A stretch of 64,000 nt of DNA from Actinomyces weissii (GTDB lineage: Bacteria > Actinomycetota > Actinomycetes > Actinomycetales > Actinomycetaceae): positions 2,294,001 to 2,358,000 of the forward strand of contig NZ_CP066802.1 in assembly GCF_016598775.1 (NCBI RefSeq). The letters run 5' to 3'. A program made the translations under genes and the position numbers. Numbering within the stretch: position 1 is the first letter of the stretch; the number at the start of each line of letters is the position of its first letter. This document shows, piece by piece, positions 42,906-50,754 of this stretch. The notes below the pieces were generated by a model. It was not told where the DNA came from and searched no databases. It saw only the letters and a list, made by a program, of their open reading frames with translations.

Positions 42906-43706
42906 CGCGAGACCGGGACATATGTACCGCGAGTTCGGTAAGGATGACCTTGGCTGTGGATAACTGGGGGGCCGGTCACTAGGAGACGTGGCTGCAGGCA
43001 CTGCGGCTCAGCCCACCCCTTACCTGACACAGATGACGCTCTCGCTGGGACGACTGGGTTCCGTGGGCGCCCCAGGGCCATAGACCTCTGGCGGTCTGGG
43101 GCCTCGGGGACCGGGCCTCGGGGCCTCGGGCCTCGCGGCCCGAGCGTCCAAGAGGGCGCAGGGGCACTAGATGTCAGCACGGCCGAAGGCTGGGCGGGAC
43201 CCTTGCACCCCGGAGCCCCAGATCCCCGCACTGGAGCCCAGCGCCCCAGGGAGCGGGCGGGAGCTTGCCGCCCAGGTGCTTTTCGCACACATTGGGACCA
43301 GGCCGGTACTGGGATTCCAACATCTCTGGCTAGCCGGTGGTGGGCAGGGCGGCATGAGGTGCGCAACAGTGTCGTCGTCGCACATTCAACCCAGGCCCAG
43401 GAAGCAGCCAAGCTGGAATACTCCAGGGAGTATTCCCTGTAACTTCAGAGCAAGGCGCCTCTCCGACCTTTGGGCCGCTCCTCACCGTGTGTGCAACCGC
43501 GCCTTGCACGCCCTGGGGGCGCCCCGGTCCCCGTTCCATGACGCCCAGCCGCCGCACCCTGCACGGCACCAGGCCGTCCCCTACCTACAGCGCGCCCAGC
43601 GAGCGCCGTCGTCGTCGAGAGCACCAGCAGCCGCCAAGCGCATCCGAACCACCCCCAGCTAAGGGCACCCTTACCGGTCTCGCGAGCCATATGTCCCGGT
43701 CTCGCG
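42906..43706. mobile_element. Non-coding element with tandem 22-base terminal units, copy A (family 1)
   Basis: An 801-base stretch filling most of the gap between the DAGK gene and murT. Left end: one 22-base unit (42906-42927, CGCGAGACCGGGACATATG plus three variable bases) and a 16-base inner variant (42928-42943, CGCGAGTTCGGTAAGG). Right end, inverted: inner variant 43669-43684 (CCTTACCGGTCTCGCG) and one full unit 43685-43706. TGTGGATAA, the reverse complement of a DnaA box, is at 42955-42963. Inside, blocks at 43280-43291, 43356-43395 and 43488-43496 recur in copy B at 59809-60537. No open frame with protein character is present. It looks like a non-autonomous transposon with multiple transposase-binding sites at each end, but a structured RNA or maintenance function is possible. 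No transposase is in the window. Confidence 0.75.
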
Positions 43707-43768
43707 AGAAAGGGGCGGTGGGGCCATAGACTTGGGGCTGTTCCGTCGTCGTCGCCAGGAGAGCCGCC

Positions 43769-45193
43769 ATGACACTGTCCGCAGCCGCGTCCCTGCGCTC
43801 GGGCCTGACCGTCGCCCTAGGCCGGGCGGCCCGCACCGCCGTACGCCTACGGTCAGGCGGCACCGGTGGCACCGCCCTGCCCGGCCTGGTCATGGAGCGC
43901 ACCGATCCCGGCTTCCTCAAGCGCACCCTGGACCAGCTGCCCCTGGGCGTGGTGGTGGTCTCCGGCACCAACGGCAAGACCACCACCACCAAGATGGTCG
44001 TGGAGCTGCTCAGCAGCCAGGGCCTGAAGGTCCTGACCAACCGCACCGGCTCCAACTTCGTGCGCGGCGTGCTCGCCTCCCTGCTCATGGAGGTGGACGC
44101 CAGCGGCCGGGTGGACGCCGACGTCGCCGTGCTCGAGCTGGACGAGGCCCACGCCGTACGCTTCATCCAGCGGGTCCGCCCCCGCGCCGCCCTGCTGCTC
44201 AACGTCATGCGCGACCAGCTGGACCGCTTCGGGGAGATCGACTACACCGCCTCCCTGCTGTACAAGGTGGCCCGCTCCACCAGCGACGCGGTGGTGGTCA
44301 ACGCCGACGACCCGCGCCTGTCCGCCAACCGCTTCCTGCGCCACCTGACCGCCCGCGTCACCTCCTTCGGCGTCGGGGAGGAGCTGCGGGACCTCTTCCT
44401 CTCCGACGACGACCTGCGCGTCGGCTCCGCCTGCCTGACCGACCCGCACGCCCCGGTGGACCCGGAGGCGGAGGCGAAGGCGGCCGCCGCCCGCAGCACC
44501 GCCGAGACGGACCCCACCGCCAGGCGTACCCGCCTCTGCCCGGCCCCGCGCGTGCGCCTGGAGTCCCTGCAGGGCCGCGATGCCGTCGTGAGCGTCGACG
44601 GCGCCCGCCACAAGGTGTCCTTCGCGATCCCGGGCGTGCACAACCAGCTCAACGCCTGCGCCGCCCTGGCCCTGGTGCTGGAGGTGCTTGGTGAGCAGGC
44701 ACGGCTGGAGCCCCTGCTGTCCGCCCTGGCCCGGGTGGAGGCGGCCTTCGGTCGCGGCGAGGTGCTGCGCCTGGACGACCGGGACGTGGAGCTCTCCCTG
44801 GTCAAGAACCCGGCGGGCTTCCGCATGGGGCTGCTGACTGCGGAGCAGGCGGTGCGCTCCGGCGGCGCGGAGACCGTGATGGTGGCCGTCAACGACGAGT
44901 ACGCCGACGGCCGGGACATGTCCTGGCTGTGGGACGTGGACTTCTCCGCCCTGCGCCAGGAGGGGGTGGCTGTGGTGACCGGCGTGCGCTGCTGGGACAT
45001 GGCCCTGCGCCTGCGCTACGACGGCGTGCCCGTGGAGGTGGTGGAACCGGACCTGAACCGGGCCCTGGAGCGGCTGCGGGAGCGGGCCGCCGCCCAGGAC
45101 CGGCCCGTGCGGGTGTTCACCACCTACACCGCCATGCTCGCCCTGCGCGCCCGCCTTGGTGAGCTCACCGACGTCGAGGAGGTCATGAAGTGA
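43769..45193 (+). CDS. murT: MurT: lipid II isoglutaminyl synthase, Mur-ligase subunit
   Basis: Encodes 474 residues; AGGAGA lies before the ATG and TAGACT (43727-43732) is a possible -10. With GatD it amidates the alpha-carboxyl of glutamate in lipid II to D-isoglutamine using ATP. VVVSGTNGKTTTTKMVVELL (residues 62 to 81) is the P-loop, ELDEAHAVRFIQRVRP and LNVMRDQLDRFGEIDY are family motifs, and a DUF1727 C-terminal domain follows (residues 360 to 474). The four-cysteine zinc ribbon known from S. aureus and S. pneumoniae MurT is absent: the corresponding stretch (about residues 215 to 265) has only two isolated cysteines. It overlaps gatD by four bases. Confidence 0.92.
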   Translation: MTLSAAASLRSGLTVALGRAARTAVRLRSGGTGGTALPGLVMERTDPGFLKRTLDQLPLGVVVVSGTNGKTTTTKMVVELLSSQGLKVLTNRTGSNFVRGVLASLLMEVDASGRVDADVAVLELDEAHAVRFIQRVRPRAALLLNVMRDQLDRFGEIDYTASLLYKVARSTSDAVVVNADDPRLSANRFLRHLTARVTSFGVGEELRDLFLSDDDLRVGSACLTDPHAPVDPEAEAKAAAARSTAETDPTARRTRLCPAPRVRLESLQGRDAVVSVDGARHKVSFAIPGVHNQLNACAALALVLEVLGEQARLEPLLSALARVEAAFGRGEVLRLDDRDVELSLVKNPAGFRMGLLTAEQAVRSGGAETVMVAVNDEYADGRDMSWLWDVDFSALRQEGVAVVTGVRCWDMALRLRYDGVPVEVVEPDLNRALERLRERAAAQDRPVRVFTTYTAMLALRARLGELTDVEEVMK

Positions 45194-45981
45194 GCGCCCC
45201 GGTCCTGTACCCCACCCAGATCGACGGCGGCGCGCGGGGCCGTCTGCGCCTGCTGCAGCTCTACCCGCGCGACATGAACATCTACGGCGACTGGGGCAAC
45301 ACACTGACCCTGCTGCGGCGGGCCGGCTGGGCCGGTTACGACGTGGAGCTGTACTCCTACGACATGGGCAGCGAGCTGCCCACGGCCGTGGACCTGGTGG
45401 TAGGTGGCGGCGGCCAGGACTCCGGGCAGGAGCGCATCAAGGACGACCTGGTGGCGGTGGGGCCCCGGCTGCGCGAGTGGGCGCAGGCGGAGGTGCCGAT
45501 GCTGGTGATCTGCGGCCTGTACCAGCTGTTCGGGCACCGCTTCGTCACTGCGGAGGGCTCCGTGATACCTGGGATCGGGCTGTTTGACGCCGAGACCGTG
45601 GGGGGCGCGCACCGCATGATCGGCAACATCGTGCTGGAGTCGGAGGACTTCGGCCAGGTGGTGGGTTATGAGAACCACTCGGGGGTGACCCGCCTGGGGG
45701 CTGGCACCCGGCCTTTCGGGCACGTGCGCAGCGGCGAGGGCAATAACGGTGAGGACGGCACGGAGGGGGCGCGCGTCCACCAGGTGATCGGCACCTACCT
45801 GCACGGCTCCCTGCTGCCTAAGAACCCGGCGGTGGCGGACTGGCTGCTGGAGCGGGCGGTGCGGCACGGTGGCGGCACCTGGGACCCGGCGCCCCTGGAC
45901 GTGCTGGCGCCGTCCGCCCCGGTGGACCTGGCCACGATGACGCAGCGGGCTCGCGAGGTGGCTGCCTCCCGTCCGCGTTAG
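45190..45981 (+). CDS. gatD: GatD: lipid II isoglutaminyl synthase, glutaminase subunit
   Basis: Encodes 263 residues from GTG overlapping the murT stop (GTGA). It is a class I glutamine amidotransferase of the CobB/CobQ type that supplies ammonia to MurT. The nucleophile is cysteine 108 in LVICGLYQLFG and the catalytic histidine is 205 in GTYLHGSLLPKNP. LQLYPRDMNIYGDWGN near the N-terminus is the family signature. The pair forms a two-gene operon for peptidoglycan maturation, functionally linked to ponA2 upstream. Confidence 0.94.
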   Translation: MSAPVLYPTQIDGGARGRLRLLQLYPRDMNIYGDWGNTLTLLRRAGWAGYDVELYSYDMGSELPTAVDLVVGGGGQDSGQERIKDDLVAVGPRLREWAQAEVPMLVICGLYQLFGHRFVTAEGSVIPGIGLFDAETVGGAHRMIGNIVLESEDFGQVVGYENHSGVTRLGAGTRPFGHVRSGEGNNGEDGTEGARVHQVIGTYLHGSLLPKNPAVADWLLERAVRHGGGTWDPAPLDVLAPSAPVDLATMTQRAREVAASRPR

Positions 45982-46149
45982 GCGGCCTGGCTGCGGAACG
46001 CGGGGAGCTGGGTGCCGGGCTGCGGGGGCGCGGGGGCGCGGGCGCGTTGGATGCAGGGCGCCGGGCCGCCGCGTGCCTGGCGGACCCAAGCACGCCCCGG
46101 CTCAGCCGCTTACGGGCGCCCTCGTCACGTACCTGACGCCCGCGCGGGC

Positions 46150-46155
46150 TAGGGT
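46150..46155 (+). promoter_or_regulatory. -10 box of leaderless promoter for the NUDIX gene
   Basis: TAGGGT, six bases before GTG 46162. Confidence 0.6.
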
Positions 46156-46161
46156 GGGCCC

Positions 46162-46653
46162 GTGCCAACTCCTGAGTTCATCCTGTCGCTACGAGAGAAG
46201 ATCGGGCACGACCCCCTGTGGCTGCCGGGCGTGAGCGTGGTGGTGCTGGACGGGCAGGGTCGGCTGCTGCTGGGGCGCCGCAGCGACACCGGCTGCTGGG
46301 CGGTGGTCTCCGGCATCCCCGAGCCCGGTGAGCAGCCCGCGGCCTGTGCCCGGCGCGAGTGCCTGGAGGAGACCGGCGTGGAGCCGCAGGTGCTGGGGCT
46401 GGCCGGGGTGACGGCGGGGAGGGAGATCACCTTCCCCAACGGGGACCGCTGCACCTTCATGGACATCACCCTGGTGGCCCGCGCCAGCCAGGAGCAGGTG
46501 GCGGCCACCCGCGTAGGCGACGAGGAGTCCACCGAGGTGGGCTGGTTCCCTCCTGACGCCCTGCCGGAGCCCTTGCAGGAGTCCTCCCGGGGGCGGGTCG
46601 CGGCGGCGCTAGCCTGGCTGGCGGACCCGACGGCGGTGCAGCTGGGGCGTTAA
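46162..46653 (+). CDS. NUDIX hydrolase
   Basis: Encodes 163 residues from GTG, apparently leaderless. A full Nudix box is visible, from GIPEPGE through QPAACAR to RECLEETGV, with the metal-binding glutamates. Members cleave nucleoside diphosphates linked to another group, such as NADH, ADP-ribose or oxidised dNTPs. The N-terminal EFILSLREKIGHDPLWLPGV is shared by an actinobacterial subgroup without known substrate. It converges with hemQ across a terminator. Confidence 0.9.
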   Translation: MPTPEFILSLREKIGHDPLWLPGVSVVVLDGQGRLLLGRRSDTGCWAVVSGIPEPGEQPAACARRECLEETGVEPQVLGLAGVTAGREITFPNGDRCTFMDITLVARASQEQVAATRVGDEESTEVGWFPPDALPEPLQESSRGRVAAALAWLADPTAVQLGR

Positions 46654-46715
46654 GGCCCCTGGTACGCCTCGGGGTCAGGCTGGCCCCTGGGGCAGAGGCG
46701 GTTTCCCTGCCCGGA

Positions 46716-46760
46716 GCCGGGTGCCCGGCAGGTGCTGGAAGGGCCCTGCGGGCACCCGGC
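46716..46760. terminator. Bidirectional hairpin between NUDIX gene and hemQ
   Basis: Perfect 12-base arms at 46716-46727 (GCCGGGTGCCCG) and 46749-46760. It lies in the 124-base convergent gap. Confidence 0.75.
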
Positions 46761-46777
46761 GGCAGGCGGCGGCGAGC

Positions 46778-47626
46778 TCAGGACCGGGGCTGGCGCTCCG
46801 CCCACTCGGCGGGGCTGACACGCACCCCGGTGTAGAAGGGGGTGTCCACGCGCACGTGCAGGCGGGCCTCGGTGTAGCGCTGGTGGTGGATGACCCCTTC
46901 CAGCCGGTCCAGGCTGTCCGCCTCGAATCCCAGGACCCACTCGTAGTCGCTCATGCCGAAGGCCGCCAGGGTGGAGCCCTTGACGTCCGGGTACCGGGAG
47001 AAGCCGTTGCGGCCGTGGGCGGCCATGATCCGCGAGCGCTCCTCAGCGGGCAGCAGGTACCAGTCGTAGGAGCGCACGAAGGGGTAGACCATCAGCCAGT
47101 CGCGGGGGGCCACTCCCCCGAAGCAGGCTGGGATGTGCTTGGCGTTGAACTCGGCGGGGGTGTGCAGGCCCATGCAGGACCACACGGGCTCCAGGTAGCG
47201 TCCCAGTGCGGAGGCTCGCAGGCGGTGGTTGGCGTCCAGGAGCTTCTCGGGGTCGTCGTCCAGCCACCAGATGAGCAGGTCGGCGTCGGAGCGGAGCCCG
47301 GCCACGTCGTACCAGCCGCGGGTGGTCACCTCGGACTGCTCGACGAAGTAGGTGGACTCCCCGACCAGCTTGCGGCGCACGTCCTCCAGGGAGGGCAGGG
47401 GCCGCTGGAGGCGGAAGACCGTGTAGAGGGCGTAGTGCTTCTGGTTGTTGACGGCGTCGAAGTCCACGTCGGTGGCGTCGCGCGGGTCGTGGTGGGGGCG
47501 GCGGACCTCGTCGTTGAAGCGGTGGATGCCGGCGGCGTCGGGGCCGGTGCCTTCCGGGGCAGGGGCGTGGGGGTGGGTGGCGCCAGCAGCGTGGTGGCCA
47601 GAGGGCTGGTTGGGGTGCTCGGTCAT
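46778..47626 (-). CDS. hemQ: Coproheme decarboxylase (HemQ/ChdC), internal start in the fused frame
   Basis: From ATG 47626 the product is 282 residues. GGAGGT stands six bases before this ATG, a strong ribosome site inside the fused frame. After a 50-residue histidine/proline-rich lead, the chlorite-dismutase fold is evident: NQKHYALYTVFRLQRPLP, DLLIWWLDDDPEKLLDANHR, HIPACFGGVAPRDWLMVYPF and a heme-pocket block AAHGRNGFSRYPDVKGST. It converts Fe-coproporphyrin III to haem b with peroxide, the last step of the coproporphyrin pathway. Operon order hemA-hemH-hemQ. Confidence 0.82.
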   Translation of the reverse strand: MTEHPNQPSGHHAAGATHPHAPAPEGTGPDAAGIHRFNDEVRRPHHDPRDATDVDFDAVNNQKHYALYTVFRLQRPLPSLEDVRRKLVGESTYFVEQSEVTTRGWYDVAGLRSDADLLIWWLDDDPEKLLDANHRLRASALGRYLEPVWSCMGLHTPAEFNAKHIPACFGGVAPRDWLMVYPFVRSYDWYLLPAEERSRIMAAHGRNGFSRYPDVKGSTLAAFGMSDYEWVLGFEADSLDRLEGVIHHQRYTEARLHVRVDTPFYTGVRVSPAEWAERQPRS

Positions 47627-49045
47627 GGGTTTACCTCCGTTGCGTGGGTGAGCGGCTGGTTCTGCGGGGTGGTGCGGCTGCCCGGGACGGGCGCTGCTGG
47701 GCTGGTGGGCTGCCTGGCTGGCTGCGGGGCGGCAGCAGCCCTGTGGGCAGACGGTGTGGAAGGGGCCGGTGCCGGTGGTGGAGGCGGGGGTGACCGTCTC
47801 TCCCCGGGCGACGGCGGCGCGCTCCAGCAGCAGGTCCGCCAGGGAGGTGATGAAGGCCGGGTGGCTGCCGGCGGTAGCGGCTCGCGCGTAGGGCAGGCCC
47901 AGGCGGGCGGCGGTGTCCTTGGCCTCGGTGTCCAGGTCGTAGACCACCTCCATGTGGTCTGCCACAAAGCCGACAGGGGCGACGACGACGCCTGCGGGCA
48001 CCGGCGTCGGGCTGCCGTCCACCAGGCGTCCTGCCGCCAGCGCCTCCAGGTGGTCGTTGACGTCGGGCTCCAGCCAGCGGGCCTGCGGGGGGCCGGAGCG
48101 GGAGCAGTAGACGAGGTCGTGGTGGGGTGGGTGGTCCAGGCCGAGACGCCGGGTGACCTCTGGTACCAGCACCTCGATGAGCCGCTGGTGCTGCTCGACG
48201 TAGCTGATCTCCGTGGACAGGTCCGCCGCGACGCCCGGCTCGGGCGGCACCGTCTCAGGCCCGGAGGCCTGGAGGCAGTGGCCTTGGCTACTATCGGCGC
48301 CGCTGGTTCCTTCCGGTGCTTCCACCAGCCCGGGCACGCCTGCGCGGGCAGCCCCCAGGGCTCCGGGGGACGAGCCTTCCTCCATGGCGACGGGCACGGA
48401 GTGGGTCACGAGCACCAGGCGGACCCCGGCAGCGGGCACGCCCTGGGCCTCCAGCTCCGAGAAGGCCGCCACGATCGCGTCCACGTTGGCGGTGAGCATG
48501 CCGGGGGTGTTGTAGAAGGGGCGGGTCTTGTCCACCGTGAGGCTGACCGGCTCACCCCCGGCTCCGCCCACGCGGGCGGCGGCGTCGGCCTCACGGCCCT
48601 GGCCGGTGCTGCCGTCGGTGCCTGCGGCCAGCTGGGCCAGGGCGGCGGCGGTGTCCTCCCGGTACTGGCGGCAGCCGGAGTAGGAGCCGTAGGCGGCGGT
48701 GGTCATGCTCAGGACGCGGCGGGCCCCGGCCTCGGCCAGTGAGCGCAGCGACTCGGAGACGAAGGGGTGCCAGTTGCGGTTGCCGATCACCACCGGCAGG
48801 CGGGAGCCACGGCGGGCCAGCTCGGCGCGCAGGGCGGTGAGCATCTCGGCGTTGCGGGCGTTGATCGGGGAGACGCCGCCGAAGCCTGCGTAGTGGCCGG
48901 ATACCTCCAGGAGCCGTGCATCGGGCACGCCGCGCCCGGCGGTGGCGTTACGCATGAAGGGCAGCACGTCCTCGGGGCCCTGTGGGCCGCCGTAGGACAG
49001 GACCAGGACCGCGTCGTAGGGGGCCAGGGGGTCGGTCTGGGTCAT
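46778..49045 (-). CDS. hemH: Ferrochelatase joined in frame to coproheme decarboxylase
   Basis: A single open frame of 755 codons. Residues 1 to about 400 are coproporphyrin III ferrochelatase: VLVLSYGGPQGPEDV at the start, GNRNWHPFVSESL with the metal-binding histidine, and VTHSVPVAMEEG. A cysteine in LVYCSRSGPPQ and the CPQGCC cluster near residue 440 match the [2Fe-2S] ligands known in actinobacterial ferrochelatases. After a proline/histidine-rich linker the frame enters HemQ with no stop codon. ATG 49045 overlaps the hemA stop by four bases and has AAGGAG upstream. The frame contains an internal start for HemQ (entry 46778-47626), so the cell could make a fusion, a separate HemQ, or both. 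A sequencing error hiding a stop between the two cannot be excluded from this window alone. Confidence 0.85.
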   Translation of the reverse strand: MTQTDPLAPYDAVLVLSYGGPQGPEDVLPFMRNATAGRGVPDARLLEVSGHYAGFGGVSPINARNAEMLTALRAELARRGSRLPVVIGNRNWHPFVSESLRSLAEAGARRVLSMTTAAYGSYSGCRQYREDTAAALAQLAAGTDGSTGQGREADAAARVGGAGGEPVSLTVDKTRPFYNTPGMLTANVDAIVAAFSELEAQGVPAAGVRLVLVTHSVPVAMEEGSSPGALGAARAGVPGLVEAPEGTSGADSSQGHCLQASGPETVPPEPGVAADLSTEISYVEQHQRLIEVLVPEVTRRLGLDHPPHHDLVYCSRSGPPQARWLEPDVNDHLEALAAGRLVDGSPTPVPAGVVVAPVGFVADHMEVVYDLDTEAKDTAARLGLPYARAATAGSHPAFITSLADLLLERAAVARGETVTPASTTGTGPFHTVCPQGCCRPAASQAAHQPSSARPGQPHHPAEPAAHPRNGGKPMTEHPNQPSGHHAAGATHPHAPAPEGTGPDAAGIHRFNDEVRRPHHDPRDATDVDFDAVNNQKHYALYTVFRLQRPLPSLEDVRRKLVGESTYFVEQSEVTTRGWYDVAGLRSDADLLIWWLDDDPEKLLDANHRLRASALGRYLEPVWSCMGLHTPAEFNAKHIPACFGGVAPRDWLMVYPFVRSYDWYLLPAEERSRIMAAHGRNGFSRYPDVKGSTLAAFGMSDYEWVLGFEADSLDRLEGVIHHQRYTEARLHVRVDTPFYTGVRVSPAEWAERQPRS

Positions 49046-50541
49046 CGGGCGGCTCCTTGGGGCTCCGGGGTGCGGGTGCGGACGGGGCAGGGGCCGGGTA
49101 CCGGTGGCTGCACGGCGGGCAGCGTCGGGCGGGTCCCTGGGCTGGTGGGCAGGTCGGGGCAGCCTGCGGGGTCGGGGGCCGCGGTGCCCGGCTGCGGGTC
49201 CAGCTCCAGGCCGAGCACCAGGCTGAGGGCGGCCAGGTACTCGTCCTGGCGTCCGGCCCGCCCGGCCTCCCGGGCGGCCACGCTGGGGTGGTGCAGAAGA
49301 CGGGCGGCCAGGTGGTGCAGGGCCCGCTCGGCGTCCTGGGCGTCCACCAGTCCGTCGCGCGGGCGCAGGCGGGAGACCTCGTCCTGCACGACGGCGTCCA
49401 CGTGCTGGCGCAGCTCCCGTATCACAGGGCCCATGCGTCGTCCTTGCTGGGCGCGGGCGTAGGCCTGCGTCTCCTGGGCCACCACGGCGCGGGCAGCACG
49501 GACCTGGGCGGCCTCGGCGGCGGGCACGGCCTGCTGCACGGCGGCCAGGTCTATGAGGGTCACGCCCGGCAGGGCGGCGACCTGGGTGTCGACGTCGCGC
49601 TGCAGGGCGAGGTCCAGGATCACCAGGGGGCGCCCGGTGGCGGGGTAGGGGGCGGCGCCAGCGTCCTGCACAGGGACCTTGTGCAGGGCCTGCGGCTGGC
49701 GCAGCCGGGTGGCCTCGGCCACGAGGTCGGGGCTGATGACGGGCACCCCCAGCCCCCGGCAGGTGATGACCAGGTCGGCGCGGGCCAGGGCGGCGGGCAG
49801 GGCGTCGGCAGGCAGCGCCCGCAGCCCGTGCCCGGCGGCGAAGGCTGCGGCCCGTTCAGAGCGGGAGTAGACCTCTACCTCCTGGACTCCGCGCTCGCGC
49901 AGGGTGGTGGCGGTGGCTCCGGCGTAGGCACCGGTGCCCACCAGCAGCACCCGGCAGCGTTCCAGGGCGGGTAGCTGCGCGGCCGCCAGGTCCAGGCCGA
50001 CGGCGACCACGCTGCGTCCGTTGCCCGCCAGGCTGGTGCTGGTGGACACGCGCCGGGAGGTGGCCGAGGCGTGCTCGACGGCGCGGGTGAGCTCACCGGT
50101 GGTGGTGCCCTCCTGGAGGGCCCGGAGGTGGGCGCGGCGCAGCTGCCCGGCTATCTCCCGCTCCCCTACGACCATGGACTCCAGCCCGGCGGCGGTGGCG
50201 AAGAGCTCGGCGACCGCCTCCTGCCCGCCCCAGTGGCTCAGGCGGGGGTAGGGGGGCGGGCCAGCGTCCTGTGGGTGCTGGGTACCGGAGGTGCGGCGGG
50301 CGCGCTGCTCCAGGAAGGCGGTGACCTGCTGGCGCAGGCTGGGACCGGCTGCGTCGTCGGCGTCCAGCAGGAGCGCCAGGCGGTTGCAGGTGGCCAGGAC
50401 GATGGCGCCGCGCACTGCGGGCAGGGCGGCGCACAGGTCGGGTCCGAGGCGCGCACTGGCAGCCCCCAGGTGGGCGACGAGGTCCAGCCCGTGGGTACGG
50501 TGGTCGGCGGAGAGCAGGTGGATCACAGCGCGTGCATTCAA
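49042..50541 (-). CDS. hemA: Glutamyl-tRNA reductase
   Basis: Encodes 499 residues if translation starts at TTG 50541; GTG 50526 (494 residues) fits family length at the N-terminus equally well. It reduces glutamyl-tRNA to glutamate-1-semialdehyde, the first step toward haem. Catalytic cysteine 52 is in LATCNRLALLL. In most HemA proteins the residue two after the arginine is glutamate (TCNRxE); here it is alanine. The NADPH domain shows VLLVGTGAYAGATATTL and the helical dimerisation domain is at the C-terminus, followed by a proline-rich tail of about 45 residues. It heads the minus-strand hemA-hemH-hemQ operon and diverges from hemE. Confidence 0.9.
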   Translation of the reverse strand: MNARAVIHLLSADHRTHGLDLVAHLGAASARLGPDLCAALPAVRGAIVLATCNRLALLLDADDAAGPSLRQQVTAFLEQRARRTSGTQHPQDAGPPPYPRLSHWGGQEAVAELFATAAGLESMVVGEREIAGQLRRAHLRALQEGTTTGELTRAVEHASATSRRVSTSTSLAGNGRSVVAVGLDLAAAQLPALERCRVLLVGTGAYAGATATTLRERGVQEVEVYSRSERAAAFAAGHGLRALPADALPAALARADLVITCRGLGVPVISPDLVAEATRLRQPQALHKVPVQDAGAAPYPATGRPLVILDLALQRDVDTQVAALPGVTLIDLAAVQQAVPAAEAAQVRAARAVVAQETQAYARAQQGRRMGPVIRELRQHVDAVVQDEVSRLRPRDGLVDAQDAERALHHLAARLLHHPSVAAREAGRAGRQDEYLAALSLVLGLELDPQPGTAAPDPAGCPDLPTSPGTRPTLPAVQPPVPGPCPVRTRTPEPQGAAR

Positions 50542-50754
50542 GCACCCGCCGCCGGGCAGGGCACAATAGAGTCCAGCTGCCCCAAGGGTTTTGTGGACAT
50601 GGTGTCGTGATCCTCCGGCCGGGGGACGGCGGCGGGCACCGCTGCGCCTGCGGGCTCAAGGGCCTTTCCGGACAGCCGCCAGGCACGAGACGTCAGGGAC
50701 GGAGCCCTTACACAACATCATTTATCAGTACACCCTGTCAGTTTATCGGCATTC
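50542..50754. promoter_or_regulatory. Divergent hemA/hemE promoter region
   Basis: TTTATC occurs at 50721-50726 and 50742-50747, 21 bases apart (two helical turns) and just upstream of hemE; the second copy ends seven bases before ATG 50755 and could be its -10 box, making hemE leaderless. TATTGT on the minus strand near 50568 is a candidate -10 for hemA. The region around 50710-50750 is AT-rich. A shared regulator of both haem operons is plausible. Confidence 0.5.

Noticed and set aside
43585..44208. 207-codon minus-strand frame across the end of family 1 copy A and murT
   Set aside because: It is antisense to murT and passes through the terminal units of the element.
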